Shown piece after piece: positions 50,178 to 59,787 of a stretch of DNA of 64,000 nucleotides. Each line of letters starts with the position of its first letter. Position 1 is the first letter of the stretch. Below the pieces are notes generated by a model that was given only the letters and a program-made list of their open reading frames with translations, was not told the origin of the DNA and ran no database searches. The position numbers were made by a program, and so were the translations under genes. The stretch is from an uncultured Prevotella sp. (GTDB lineage Bacteria; Bacteroidota; Bacteroidia; Bacteroidales; Bacteroidaceae): the NCBI GenBank assembly GCA_946624005.1, contig CAMORS010000002.1:1-64000 (forward strand), given 5' to 3'.

Positions 50178-52724
50178 ATGAAGAACCTGAAACAGTATCT
50201 GCCAGAAGTGCTGGTGATCGTTTTGTTTGCGCTTATCGCGTTTGCCTATTTCTTCCCTGCCGATATCGAAGGGAAGATATTGTATCGTCACGACTCATCG
50301 GCCGGAGTAGGCTTGGGGCAGGAAGCCCAGAAGTATAAGGAAGCGACGGGCAAGGCCACCCGTTGGACCAACTCGGCCTTCGGAGGTATGCCCACCTACC
50401 AGACGGCTCCGTCGTATGGCAGCACAGAGAGCATTACAGCCGCCACAAAGGCCTACCATCTGTGGCTGCCCGAGAATGTGTGGTACGTCTTTGTCTACCT
50501 CTTGGGCTTCTACATCCTGCTGCGTGCCTTCGACTTCCGTCGATGGATGGCAGCATTGGGTGCCGTTGTGTGGGCTTTCAGCAGCTACTTCTTCATCATC
50601 ATCGCTGCCGGGCATATCTGGAAGGTATGGGCATTGGCTTATCTGCCGCCGATGATAGCCGGTATCGTCCTGGCCTATCGTGGCAAGTATCTGTGGGGCC
50701 TCATCGTGACAGCCATCTTTGCTGCTTTCGAGGTGAACGCCAACCATGTGCAGATGACCTACTACTATTTGTTCATCATCGTGCTGATGGCGCTGGCTTG
50801 GCTCGTCGATGCCATCCGCAAGGGGCAGCTGCTCCATTGGCTGAAGGCAACAGGCGTATGTCTCGCTGCAGCTGTGATAGGCATCGGCATGAATGCGTCG
50901 ACGCTCTATCATACATGGCAATACTCGCAGGAGTCGATGCGCGGCAAGAGCGAACTGGTGAAAGCCAATAGCGCCAACCAGACGTCGAGCGGACTGGAGC
51001 GCGACTACATCACCGACTACAGCTATGGCATCGGCGAGACATGGTCGCTGCTTATCCCGAATGTCAAGGGTGGTGCCTCCGATCGCGTCTTGGGAAGCAC
51101 GTCGGCTGGTAAGAAGCAGGGCAGCAGCCACTATTTCAACACCGCTGAAGGAACGATACCTTATTCTTATATATACGACCAGATGCCGATGTACTGGAAT
51201 GAGTCGACGCTCGACCGGCAGCAGCCAGGCACGTCGGGTCCCGTCTATGTGGGAGCTTTCGTGCTGATGCTCTTCGTTCTGGGACTGTTCATCGTCAGAG
51301 GACCCCTGAAGTGGGCATTGCTCATTGCCACCCTGCTGAGCATCATGCTGGCATGGGGACAGAACTACATGCCGCTGACCAACTTCTTCATCGACTACGT
51401 GCCGATGTATGCCAAGTTCCGAACGGTAGAGTCGATACTGGTCATTGCGGAGTTCTGCATACCGCTTTTGGCGATGCTGGCATTAAAAGAATTCGTATCC
51501 TCGAAGAGTGAGGAGCGGGGAGCAAGGAGTGGGAAAGCCCTTTGGGCAACCTTCGCCCTGACGGCTGTGCCTTGTCTGCTCTTCGCGTTGATGCCCGGAC
51601 TGTTCTTCAATTTCACAACCAATACAGAAGTGAGCCAGTTCCAGCAGATGCTGCCGCAAGACCAGCTCGGTGCGTTCATGGACAACCTGCAGCAGGTGCG
51701 CCGCAGCATCTTCACAGCCGACTGCTGGCGCTCGCTGGCCATCATCGTGGTGGGCATGCTCCTGCTGTTGTTCTATCGGGCGAAGAAGCTGAAGCAGGCG
51801 TGGCTCATGGGAGCCCTCATCGTGCTCTGTCTCTTAGACATGTGGACGGTCAACAAGCGCTATCTCAGCTACGACATGTTTGTTCCGAAGAGCGAGCGCG
51901 AGGCTCCGCAGCAGCTCACCAAGACCGACGAGATGATTCTTCAGGACACCACCGCACTGGGCAACTACCGTGTGCTCAACATGGCTTCGAACACGTTCAA
52001 CGAGAACGAGACGAGCTATTACCACAAGAGCATCGGCGGCTATCATGCTGCCAAGCTGCGCCGCTATCAGGAGATGATAGAGCACTACATCATGCCCGAG
52101 ATGCAAGCACTCATGCCGGCCATCGCCAATGCTGCCGGTGATATGACGAAAGTGAATGGCGACTCCATCTTCCCTGTGCTCAACATGCTCAACACGCGCT
52201 ACATCATCATGCCGCTGCAGGGAGGAGAGACGGTGCCCGTACAGAATCCATACGCCTACGGCAACGCCTGGTTTGTCGACAAGATCAGCTATGTTGACAA
52301 TGCCAATGCCGAGATAGATGCCATCAAGAAGCTCAATCTGCGCCATGAGGCTATTGCCGACAAGCGCTTTGAGCAACAGTTGGGCAAGGCTGCCCAGCAG
52401 GATGAGACCTCGCTCGTAACGCTCGTAGCCTACGAGCCCAACCACCTCACCTACGATGTGGAGTCGGGTAGGGGAGGCATCATCGTCTTCTCTGAGAACT
52501 ATTATCCTGGTTGGACGGCCACCATCGACGGTCAGCCGGCTGAGTTGGGACGTGTCAACTACATTCTGAGGGCGCTCAACATTGCTGCCGGCAAGCACAA
52601 GGTAGAACTGATGTTCTATCCCAAGAGCTTGCAGACAACAGAGACCATCGCCTACATCGCCCTGGCATTGCTCCTCTTGGCCATTGCCGTTGCCTGTTTC
52701 GTAGAATGGAAGAAAAAGCATTGA
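50178..52724 (+). CDS. YfhO-family polytopic membrane protein
   Basis: The protein of about 848 residues has some 12-14 membrane helices and a C-terminal extracytoplasmic domain (SENYYPGWTATIDGQPAELG) that is typical of YfhO (GT-C-like). Such proteins take part in glycosylation of surface polymers. Start 50178 (MKNLKQYLPEVLVIVLFALI) fits family N-termini. Residues near 443-453 (KSEERGARSGKA) are coded by GAGTGAG, GAGCGGG, GAGCAAG, GAGTGGG heptads (51506-51533), apparently an in-frame insertion in a loop. It precedes fkp by 49 nt. Confidence 0.9.
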   Translation: MKNLKQYLPEVLVIVLFALIAFAYFFPADIEGKILYRHDSSAGVGLGQEAQKYKEATGKATRWTNSAFGGMPTYQTAPSYGSTESITAATKAYHLWLPENVWYVFVYLLGFYILLRAFDFRRWMAALGAVVWAFSSYFFIIIAAGHIWKVWALAYLPPMIAGIVLAYRGKYLWGLIVTAIFAAFEVNANHVQMTYYYLFIIVLMALAWLVDAIRKGQLLHWLKATGVCLAAAVIGIGMNASTLYHTWQYSQESMRGKSELVKANSANQTSSGLERDYITDYSYGIGETWSLLIPNVKGGASDRVLGSTSAGKKQGSSHYFNTAEGTIPYSYIYDQMPMYWNESTLDRQQPGTSGPVYVGAFVLMLFVLGLFIVRGPLKWALLIATLLSIMLAWGQNYMPLTNFFIDYVPMYAKFRTVESILVIAEFCIPLLAMLALKEFVSSKSEERGARSGKALWATFALTAVPCLLFALMPGLFFNFTTNTEVSQFQQMLPQDQLGAFMDNLQQVRRSIFTADCWRSLAIIVVGMLLLLFYRAKKLKQAWLMGALIVLCLLDMWTVNKRYLSYDMFVPKSEREAPQQLTKTDEMILQDTTALGNYRVLNMASNTFNENETSYYHKSIGGYHAAKLRRYQEMIEHYIMPEMQALMPAIANAAGDMTKVNGDSIFPVLNMLNTRYIIMPLQGGETVPVQNPYAYGNAWFVDKISYVDNANAEIDAIKKLNLRHEAIADKRFEQQLGKAAQQDETSLVTLVAYEPNHLTYDVESGRGGIIVFSENYYPGWTATIDGQPAELGRVNYILRALNIAAGKHKVELMFYPKSLQTTETIAYIALALLLLAIAVACFVEWKKKH
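51506..51533. repeat. 7-mer array inside yfhO
   Basis: Four heptads GAGTGAG, GAGCGGG, GAGCAAG and GAGTGGG, close to the array at 5524-5593. Confidence 0.65.
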
Positions 52725-52754
52725 ACATTGAAGATTGAACATTGAGCATTGAAC
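52720..52754. repeat. 7-mer array between yfhO and fkp
   Basis: ATTGAAC, ATTGAAG, ATTGAAC, ATTGAGC and ATTGAAC. The yfhO stop codon lies in the first unit. Confidence 0.75.
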
Positions 52755-52773
52755 GTAAGGCTTAGCGTGTAAG

Positions 52774-55737
52774 ATGAAGAAACTATTATCGTTGCCCCCC
52801 AATCTGGTGGGTTGTTTCCACGATATCACGGGGTTCAACCATGCAGAGTGGTTCTGCAACAGCGATCCCGTAGGAAAAAAGTTAGGTTCTGGCGGAGGCA
52901 CCGTATGGCTCCTCAGCCAATACCGTCAGCAACTGTCAGCTTTGTCGACAGCCGATCCATCCCCCCAGCGGGATGGCGACAAGGAGGATTCGCTCATCCT
53001 CATCCATGCTGGTGGGCAGAGCCGTCGACTGCCAGCCTATGCCCCTTCGGGAAAGATATTGACGCCCATACCCATCTTCCGATGGGAACGCGGACAGCGC
53101 CTTTCGCAAGACCTCTTGTCGCTGCAGGTGCCCCTCTACGAACAGATCATGCGCGAAGCACCTGCCACGCTACGCACAATGGTGGTCAGCGGCGATGTTT
53201 ACATCCGAGCCACTCAGCCGCTGCAACCTATACCCGATGCCGACGTGGTTTGCTACGGTCTATGGCTCCCTGCCGAGACAGCGAAGAACCATGGTGTCTT
53301 CGTTTCGTCGAGACAGAAGCCGTCAGAGCTGGAATATATGCTGCAAAAGCCGTCGGTAGCCACGCTGGGCGAACTGTCGAAGACCCATCTCTTCCTAACC
53401 GACATCGGCATCTGGCTACTCAGCGATCGTGCCGTAGAGGTGCTCACTAAGAAGTGCCTGCAACAGCAGAACGGCAGCAAGCAGCATACGTCTGAACTCC
53501 TGAAAGAATACGACCTTTATTCCGACTTCGGAAGAGCCCTTGGCACGCATCCTGTCATACCTGACGACGACATCAACCAGCTCACCGTCGCCATACTCCC
53601 CTTGCCGGGCGGCGAGTTCTATCATTTCGGCACATCGCATGATATCATCGGCTCGACGCTGGCATTGCAGAACCTTGTCAACGATCAGCGCGAGATCATG
53701 CACCATTCGCGCAAGCCGCACCCCTCGATGTTCGTGCAGAACACCTTCCTCGAGACTGAACTCACCGAGCAGAACCAGAACATCTGGATAGAGAACAGCT
53801 GGGTGGGCCTCGGATGGAAGCTCAGCACCAACAACATCGTCACCGGCGTGCCCGAGAACAACTGGCAAATCAGCCTTCGCGACGGCCAGTGTGTGGACAT
53901 CGTACCTATTGGCGATAACCAGTATTGTGTGCGCCCATACGGCTTCGATGATGCCTTCCGCGGTTCCGTCGACGACGAATCGACCCACTTCCTCGGGCAA
54001 CCCTTCTGTCAATGGGCGGCCGATCGCTGTATCGACGTCAAAGCGTTTGCCGGACCATCCCCCCAAGGTCAGGTGTGCGATGACTGTGCCGTCGCAAAAT
54101 TCCCCGACCTCCAGCAAGCCCCCCTCTTTCCCGTTGTCGACAACATCCACGATGCAGGCCTCGTCTTGCGCTGGATGCTCAACAATCCTGAGCTGCAGGG
54201 CGGACGAATGCTTTGGAACAACTCGCCAAGACTTTCAGCCGAAGACATTGCCAACAAGGCCAACATGCAACGGCTGATGCGGCAGCGAGCCGACTTTCGT
54301 GCCGACAACTGGCGCGCCCTGGCTCGCAATCACGCCCACAGCGTGTTCTATCAGGTAGACCTTGAAGATGCCGCCCGCGAGTTTCATCAGCACCATCTTG
54401 CCGAACCCCTTCCGCTGAGCGACGACGAGCCGCTCATGAAGCGCATCCACGACAGCATGTTCCGGGCAGAACTGGCCCGTCTCAATGCCGAAGCCTCGCC
54501 TGCGTCGACGGATGTCGAAGGGCAGCCAAAAGCGCTCCAACACGAAGAGCGTGCCTTCGCCCTGCTGCGAGAGGGTCTCACTGCTTCGGCAATGGCCAGC
54601 AAGCAGCGTCCACGCCTGTCGGTCTATTTCGACCAGATAGTGTGGGGACGCTCGCCTGTGCGCATTGATATAGCTGGCGGATGGACAGACACGCCGCCTT
54701 ACTGCCTTATGGAGGGAGGCAACGTGGTCAATCTGGCCATCGAGCTGAATGGGCAGCCGCCGCTGCAGGCATACGTGAAACCTTGTCGCGAGCATCACAT
54801 CGTGCTCCGCAGCATCGATCTCGGAGCTATGGAAATCGTTGAGTCTTTCGATCAGTTGGCACAGTTCCATCTTGTCGGCAGTCCCTTCTCCATCCCCAAG
54901 GCTGCCTTGGCGTTGGCTGGATTCCTTCCCGATTTCTGCGTAGAGCGTTACGACACGCTCGCCCGTCAGCTCGAACACTTCGGCTGCGGCATCGAACTGA
55001 CGCTCCTCTCTGCCATTCCTGCAGGCAGCGGACTGGGCACCAGCAGTCTGTTGGCATCCACTGTGCTGGGGGCTCTGAACGACTTCTGTGGGCTGGCATG
55101 GGATAAGAGCGAGATAGGCCATCGCACCCTTGTACTCGAACAGCTGCTCACCACGGGCGGCGGATGGCAAGATCAGTTTGGCGGTATACTCCACGGTGTG
55201 AAGCTGCTGCAGACGCATCGTGGCTTCGACCAGAATCCGGAGGTGCGTTGGCTCCCCGACAGTCTCTTTACACAACCCGAATACGAACCCTGTCACCTGC
55301 TCTACTATACGGGCATCACCCGTACGGCGAAGACCATCCTGGCCGACATTGTGCGCCGCATGTTCCTCAATCAGCACGACGAGATACAGCTCCTGCGACA
55401 GATGCAGCGACATGCCCTCGACATGTATGAAGCCATCCAGCGCAACGAGTTTGAGCAGATGGGACGCCTCATCGGTAAGACGTGGCAGCAGAACCAGTTG
55501 TTGGACAGCGGGACAAATCCTGCTGAGGTGCAACAGCTGACCCGCCTCATCGACGACTTCTGTCTTGGCTACAAACTGCCAGGTGCCGGCGGTGGAGGTT
55601 ATCTCTACATGGTGGCAAAGGATGCCGAGGCGGCAGCCCGCATCAAGCAGACGCTCAACGCACATCGCCTGCATACTAATGCCCGCTTTGTCGACATGAG
55701 CCTCAGCACCACCGGCCTGCAGGTGAGCAGAAGTTAG
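52774..55737 (+). CDS. fkp: Bifunctional L-fucokinase / GDP-fucose pyrophosphorylase
   Basis: The 987-residue enzyme salvages L-fucose to GDP-fucose for capsule and glycoprotein fucosylation. The N-terminal half is a fucose-1-phosphate guanylyltransferase with the nucleotide-binding SGGGTVWLL and GGQSRRLPAY motifs and a beta-helix region. The C-terminal half is a GHMP kinase: PVRIDIAGGWTDTPPYCLME, phosphate loop IPAGSGLGTSSLLAS and GAGGGGYLYMV. It is slightly longer than the B. fragilis enzyme (949 residues, from memory). Context with YfhO and GSCFA fits surface-glycan work. Confidence 0.96.
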   Translation: MKKLLSLPPNLVGCFHDITGFNHAEWFCNSDPVGKKLGSGGGTVWLLSQYRQQLSALSTADPSPQRDGDKEDSLILIHAGGQSRRLPAYAPSGKILTPIPIFRWERGQRLSQDLLSLQVPLYEQIMREAPATLRTMVVSGDVYIRATQPLQPIPDADVVCYGLWLPAETAKNHGVFVSSRQKPSELEYMLQKPSVATLGELSKTHLFLTDIGIWLLSDRAVEVLTKKCLQQQNGSKQHTSELLKEYDLYSDFGRALGTHPVIPDDDINQLTVAILPLPGGEFYHFGTSHDIIGSTLALQNLVNDQREIMHHSRKPHPSMFVQNTFLETELTEQNQNIWIENSWVGLGWKLSTNNIVTGVPENNWQISLRDGQCVDIVPIGDNQYCVRPYGFDDAFRGSVDDESTHFLGQPFCQWAADRCIDVKAFAGPSPQGQVCDDCAVAKFPDLQQAPLFPVVDNIHDAGLVLRWMLNNPELQGGRMLWNNSPRLSAEDIANKANMQRLMRQRADFRADNWRALARNHAHSVFYQVDLEDAAREFHQHHLAEPLPLSDDEPLMKRIHDSMFRAELARLNAEASPASTDVEGQPKALQHEERAFALLREGLTASAMASKQRPRLSVYFDQIVWGRSPVRIDIAGGWTDTPPYCLMEGGNVVNLAIELNGQPPLQAYVKPCREHHIVLRSIDLGAMEIVESFDQLAQFHLVGSPFSIPKAALALAGFLPDFCVERYDTLARQLEHFGCGIELTLLSAIPAGSGLGTSSLLASTVLGALNDFCGLAWDKSEIGHRTLVLEQLLTTGGGWQDQFGGILHGVKLLQTHRGFDQNPEVRWLPDSLFTQPEYEPCHLLYYTGITRTAKTILADIVRRMFLNQHDEIQLLRQMQRHALDMYEAIQRNEFEQMGRLIGKTWQQNQLLDSGTNPAEVQQLTRLIDDFCLGYKLPGAGGGGYLYMVAKDAEAAARIKQTLNAHRLHTNARFVDMSLSTTGLQVSRS

Positions 55738-55756
55738 GAAAATGAAGAACTTCTAA

Positions 55757-55870
55757 AATGAAGAATGAAGAATGAAGAATTTTTAAAATGAAGAATGAAG
55801 AATGAAGAATTATGCATAATGCATTATGAACTATGAATTATGAACTATGAACTATGAACTATGAACTATG
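55757..55870. repeat. Long 7-mer array upstream of and across the GSCFA start
   Basis: AATGAAG units (55757-55777, 55787-55807) pass into CATAATG, CATTATG and AACTATG units (55815-55870) with an ATG every 7 nt. The presumed GSCFA start codon (55861) is part of the array. Confidence 0.85.
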
Positions 55871-56772
55871 AATTGTTCCGCACGCCTGTAGACATCGCGA
55901 AGCCACCCTTTGGCATCAAGCCAGGTCAGCACATCTTCTGTGTGGGTAGCTGTTTCGCGCAGAGCATCGGCCAGCGTTTTGCCGATGCCCTCTTTCCTAC
56001 GGCTGTCAACCCATGGGGCGTGATGTACAATCCGGTCAGCATTCTCCATACCATCCAACGAATTGGCAATGCATACTCCCTGCAGTCCGCTTCGGCTGTC
56101 GATTCTGCATCGTCAGCAGGCGAAGACATCGCTGCAGCTACGCCTCCTGACGTAGCCATCCTGACGCTGGGCACCAACCATGTTTACCGACTGAAATCTT
56201 CCGGAGCTATTGTCGACAACTGCCAGAAGCGCCCCGCTAACCTCTTTCAGGAGGAATGCCTCAGCGTCGATCAATGTGTGGAGGCCCTATGCCAATGTGT
56301 CAGCATCCTGCAGCAACTCAATCCGGAGGTGAAGATCGTCCTCACGGTCAGCCCCATCCGTTATCAGAAATATGGTTTCCATGAGAGTCAGCTGTCAAAG
56401 GCAACATTGTTGCTGGCCGCCGACAAGGTGGTCGGGCTACAACAGAAAGTCGCCAAGGAAACCACGAATGGCGGAACAGACAGCAGCATAGCCTATTTTC
56501 CTGCTTACGAACTGCTGAACGACGAGCTGCGCGACTATCGTTTCTATGCCAGCGATATGCTCCATCCCTCCGAACAAGCCGTCGGCTATGTGTGGCAACG
56601 CTTTGTAGAGGCTTTCTTCACGACAGAAGCGTGTCAGTATCTCAAAGAATGGAACCCCATCCGTCAGGCGCTGGATCATCGGCCGTTCCATCCCGATGCG
56701 CCGGCGTATCAGCAGTTCATGGCGCTGACGCAGCAACGCCTTGATGCCTTTAAAGCGAAGTACAACCTTTAG
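55861..56772 (+). CDS. GSCFA-domain protein
   Basis: The 303-residue protein carries the eponymous motif VGSCFAQSIGQRFAD (about 25-39) and the C-terminal DMLHPSEQAVGYVWQRF, both as in the SGNH/GDSL-like GSCFA family (Ser and Asp-His of a hydrolase triad). It may be an esterase or acyltransferase acting on glycans, but family biochemistry is scarce. The start at 55861 (MNYELFRTPVDI) lies in a 7-mer array, so its exact position is uncertain. It is 124 nt after fkp. Confidence 0.9.
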   Translation: MNYELFRTPVDIAKPPFGIKPGQHIFCVGSCFAQSIGQRFADALFPTAVNPWGVMYNPVSILHTIQRIGNAYSLQSASAVDSASSAGEDIAAATPPDVAILTLGTNHVYRLKSSGAIVDNCQKRPANLFQEECLSVDQCVEALCQCVSILQQLNPEVKIVLTVSPIRYQKYGFHESQLSKATLLLAADKVVGLQQKVAKETTNGGTDSSIAYFPAYELLNDELRDYRFYASDMLHPSEQAVGYVWQRFVEAFFTTEACQYLKEWNPIRQALDHRPFHPDAPAYQQFMALTQQRLDAFKAKYNL

Positions 56773-56853
56773 CGGCTTTATCCCCAAAAGCGGCAGTAGG
56801 CACCGTAATCAAAGGGGTGCCGGCTCCGTTATCGTATATAAAAAGAACAAAAT

Positions 56854-57630
56854 ATGAAGCAACATTGGTTCGTTTTCTGCAGGACAGACCTCCTGCTTGT
56901 CAGTCAGCCCGACGGCACGCTGACCATCCCCCTGAGCGAGCAGCCCCCGGTGGCGACGGCTCCATGGACGAAGATACACCAGCTGACGATGCCCGACGGC
57001 GAGGTGGTCAAGACGATGAGGGTGGAACAGCAGACAGTGCCTTCCGAACTTCAGGATGTGGCAACATGGTGCGGCCTTCGAGCCAGCTATCAGAAGCTGC
57101 CGCGCGACCTCTATCTGAAGGCCGGCAAGTGTCAGGAGATACTGTATTGGGACGAGAACACGCGCTACTGCGGTGTCTGTGGTGCGCCGATGGAGCTGCA
57201 CACCGAGATCTCCAAGCGTTGCACGCATTGCGGAAAGGAGGTGTGGCCGCAGTTGGCAACAGCCGTCATCGTGCTGATTCACAAGGGCGAAGAGGCGTTG
57301 CTGGTGCGTGGGCGCAACTTCGTGGCCAACTTCTACGGTCTTGTGGCAGGCTTTGTTGAGACAGGCGAAACGCTCGAAGAGGCTGTGGCGCGAGAAACGC
57401 TGGAAGAGACGGGACTCACGATCACGAACATCAGATATTTCGGCAGCCAGCCGTGGCCCTATCCTTGCGGTCTGATGGTGGGTTTCGAGGCCGACTATGT
57501 CAGTGGCGAGATTCATGTTCAGCTGTCCGAACTGAAGCGGGCAGCATGGTTCCGTCGCGACAATCTGCCCCGTATCCCCGAGAAGCTCTCCATCGCCCGT
57601 CAGCTCATCGACCACTGGCTGGAGGGGTAG
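56854..57630 (+). CDS. nudC: NAD+ diphosphatase (NudC-type NUDIX)
   Basis: The 258-residue protein has a zinc ribbon with two CxxC pairs (CGVCGAPM, CTHCGKEVWP), a Nudix box (GFVETGETLEEAVARETLEE followed by TGL) and the NudC signature SQPWPYPCGLM. NudC hydrolyses NAD(H) to NMN(H) and AMP and removes NAD caps from RNA. It lies 81 nt after the GSCFA gene and 56 nt before GH97, in the same direction. Length is normal. Confidence 0.95.
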   Translation: MKQHWFVFCRTDLLLVSQPDGTLTIPLSEQPPVATAPWTKIHQLTMPDGEVVKTMRVEQQTVPSELQDVATWCGLRASYQKLPRDLYLKAGKCQEILYWDENTRYCGVCGAPMELHTEISKRCTHCGKEVWPQLATAVIVLIHKGEEALLVRGRNFVANFYGLVAGFVETGETLEEAVARETLEETGLTITNIRYFGSQPWPYPCGLMVGFEADYVSGEIHVQLSELKRAAWFRRDNLPRIPEKLSIARQLIDHWLEG

Positions 57631-57686
57631 CTCTCGATTGCTTGCATATTCGTATTCAGCCATTTAGATAAAAAAAACATTCGAAG

Positions 57687-59654
57687 ATGAGACTATTTCT
57701 CGTGTTGACAGCTTTGTGCCTTTCTGTCGCAGCAGAGGCCGAAGAGGTGAGCGTTGCGTCGCCCGACGGCTCGCTGAAAGTGACGATGAACGATGCCGCC
57801 GGACAGCTTTCCTATCACATCAGTTTTGATGACCAGCCGGTAGTGCTTCCCTCACGCTTGGGACTGAAGACGAGCATTGCCGACTTGAGCCAGGGGCTGC
57901 GCATCGTTGACAACCGGAGCGCACAGCTCAGCAAGAACTATACGATGACGAACACAAAAAGCTCGTCTGTCAGCTTGACAGCCAACACGATGAGCGTGGC
58001 CGTGGAGAACGTCGATGGCTTCCGCTTCGAGATAGAATGGGTGGTGGCCGACCACGATGTGGGCTTCCGCTATGTGCTGCCCCGGCAGAAGGACAACAAG
58101 TACAAGCGGATGGTTGTAGAAGAAGAGCTGACGGCCTTCCTGCTGCCCGGCGAGACACGCACTTTCCTTTGTCCGCAAATAGGACCCGAGACGGGATGGG
58201 AACGCACAAAACCCAGCTACGAAGAGGAGTATGAGGCCGATGCTCCCATGCGACAGTCATCCAAATACGGTCTCGGGTATACCTTCCCCTGCCTGCTGAA
58301 GACTCCTTCGGCATGGGTGCTCATCGGCGAAACAGGCGTGGGGAGCAACTTCTGCGGTGCTCATCTCTCCGACTTCCAGGAGGGTAGGGGCTTCCAGATC
58401 GCTTTCCCCCACGAGGGAGAGAATGGTGGCTTTGGTTCTGCCAAGCCCGGTATTCCGCTTCCGGGAGTCACACCGTGGCGGACCATCACCATCGACACGA
58501 CGCTGAAAGCCATCGTTGAGACAACCATTCCCTACGACCTTGTCGACCCGCTCTATAGTCCGTCAACCAGCTATCAGCCAGGTCGTTATACGTGGAGCTG
58601 GCTCATCTGGCAAGACCGCTCCATCAACTATGCCGACCAGCAACGCTTCGTCGACCTCGCTGCCGACATGGGCTACGAGTATTGTCTGGTGGACAACCTC
58701 TGGGACGAACGAATCGGGCGCGACAGCATCGAGCTGCTCAGCAATTATGCACGCAGCAAGGGCGTGTCACTCATGTTGTGGTACAACTCTAACGGCTTCT
58801 GGAACGATGCTCCACAAGGGCTGCGCAACCTGATGAACACCGCCATAGCCCGTGAAAAGGAGATGGCTTGGCTTGAGAAAATAGGGGTGAAAGGCATCAA
58901 AGTAGACTTCTTCGGAGGCGATAAGCAGGAGACGATGCGTCTCTACGAAGACATCCTGAGCGATGCCAACCGCCACGGTCTGCAAGTGATTTTTCATGGT
59001 TGTACGCTGCCGAGAGGGTGGGAGCGGATGTATCCTAATTTCGTCGGTGCCGAGGCGGTGTTGGCTTCCGAGAATGTATTCTTCACCGAGTATCATGCCG
59101 ACCGTGAAGCTTTTCAACTGACGCTTCATCCTTTCGTCAGAAATGCCTATGCGTCAATGGATTGGGGTGGCGTCATCATGAACCGCCATCTCTCGAAAGA
59201 CAACCATAGCCGACATGCCCGTAAGACCTCGGATGTCTTCGAGATGGCTTCGGGCATCACCAATCAATGTGCCATCAACTGCGTGGCCGTGCAGCCTAAT
59301 ACTGTCCACGATTTGCCGCAGTTTGAAATAGATTTCCTTCGTCGGCTGCCCACCACGTGGGACGAGACACGGTTCATCGAGGGCTATCCCGGACGCTATG
59401 TCGTGATGGCTCGCCGCCATGGGGCCGACTGGTATGTGGCCGCCTTGAATGCTACCGACCAGCCGATACGCCTGGAACTCAATCTGGCCGACCTTTTCAC
59501 GGCTTCCGACAGTCTGCTTCTCTATGCCGACAAGCCACGAAAAAGAGGCGAGCTTGTGCCCGCCTCCTATTCGAAGCCGCTGAAACCCAACGGCAAGGGA
59601 AAATGTTTCGTGACGCTCCAGCCTCGTGGCGGAGCCATTGTAGTCAAGCGTTAG
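57687..59654 (+). CDS. GH97 glycoside hydrolase (probable retaining alpha-galactosidase type)
   Basis: The 655-residue protein has a signal peptide (MRLFLVLTALCLSVAAEAEE), an N-terminal beta-sandwich, a TIM barrel and a C-terminal beta domain, as in GH97. The segment GIKVDFFGGDKQETM supplies an Asp at the place of the nucleophile of retaining GH97 members; inverting SusB-type enzymes use Glu residues elsewhere. I therefore favour alpha-galactosidase, with alpha-glucosidase as the alternative. Likely periplasmic. It ends 133 nt from the convergent tnaA stop, with repeat hairpins between. Confidence 0.93.
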   Translation: MRLFLVLTALCLSVAAEAEEVSVASPDGSLKVTMNDAAGQLSYHISFDDQPVVLPSRLGLKTSIADLSQGLRIVDNRSAQLSKNYTMTNTKSSSVSLTANTMSVAVENVDGFRFEIEWVVADHDVGFRYVLPRQKDNKYKRMVVEEELTAFLLPGETRTFLCPQIGPETGWERTKPSYEEEYEADAPMRQSSKYGLGYTFPCLLKTPSAWVLIGETGVGSNFCGAHLSDFQEGRGFQIAFPHEGENGGFGSAKPGIPLPGVTPWRTITIDTTLKAIVETTIPYDLVDPLYSPSTSYQPGRYTWSWLIWQDRSINYADQQRFVDLAADMGYEYCLVDNLWDERIGRDSIELLSNYARSKGVSLMLWYNSNGFWNDAPQGLRNLMNTAIAREKEMAWLEKIGVKGIKVDFFGGDKQETMRLYEDILSDANRHGLQVIFHGCTLPRGWERMYPNFVGAEAVLASENVFFTEYHADREAFQLTLHPFVRNAYASMDWGGVIMNRHLSKDNHSRHARKTSDVFEMASGITNQCAINCVAVQPNTVHDLPQFEIDFLRRLPTTWDETRFIEGYPGRYVVMARRHGADWYVAALNATDQPIRLELNLADLFTASDSLLLYADKPRKRGELVPASYSKPLKPNGKGKCFVTLQPRGGAIVVKR

Positions 59655-59659
59655 GAGGA

Positions 59660-59787
59660 GAAGCCCCCTCCCGCCTCCCCGAGGGGAGGAGTCCCACGTG
59701 GCAGGCTACCGTAGGGGCGGAACAGCGTTTCCGCCCGCAACAGCGCATACGTGGCACGTGTCGTGTCACGCTTCCTGCGAGTGGCGA
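59660..59787. repeat. Composite palindromic repeats between GH97 and tnaA
   Basis: It contains a C-rich unit with CCTCCCCGAGGGGAGG (about 59675-59690), the second copy of the 35-nt repeat (59709-59743, identical to 6867-6901) and a degenerate GTGTCACGCTTCC block. Being between convergent genes, the hairpins may stop transcription both ways. Confidence 0.75.

Noticed and set aside
54235..55674. 479-codon open frame on minus within fkp
   Set aside because: Antisense to GHMP kinase motifs and without recognisable domains.
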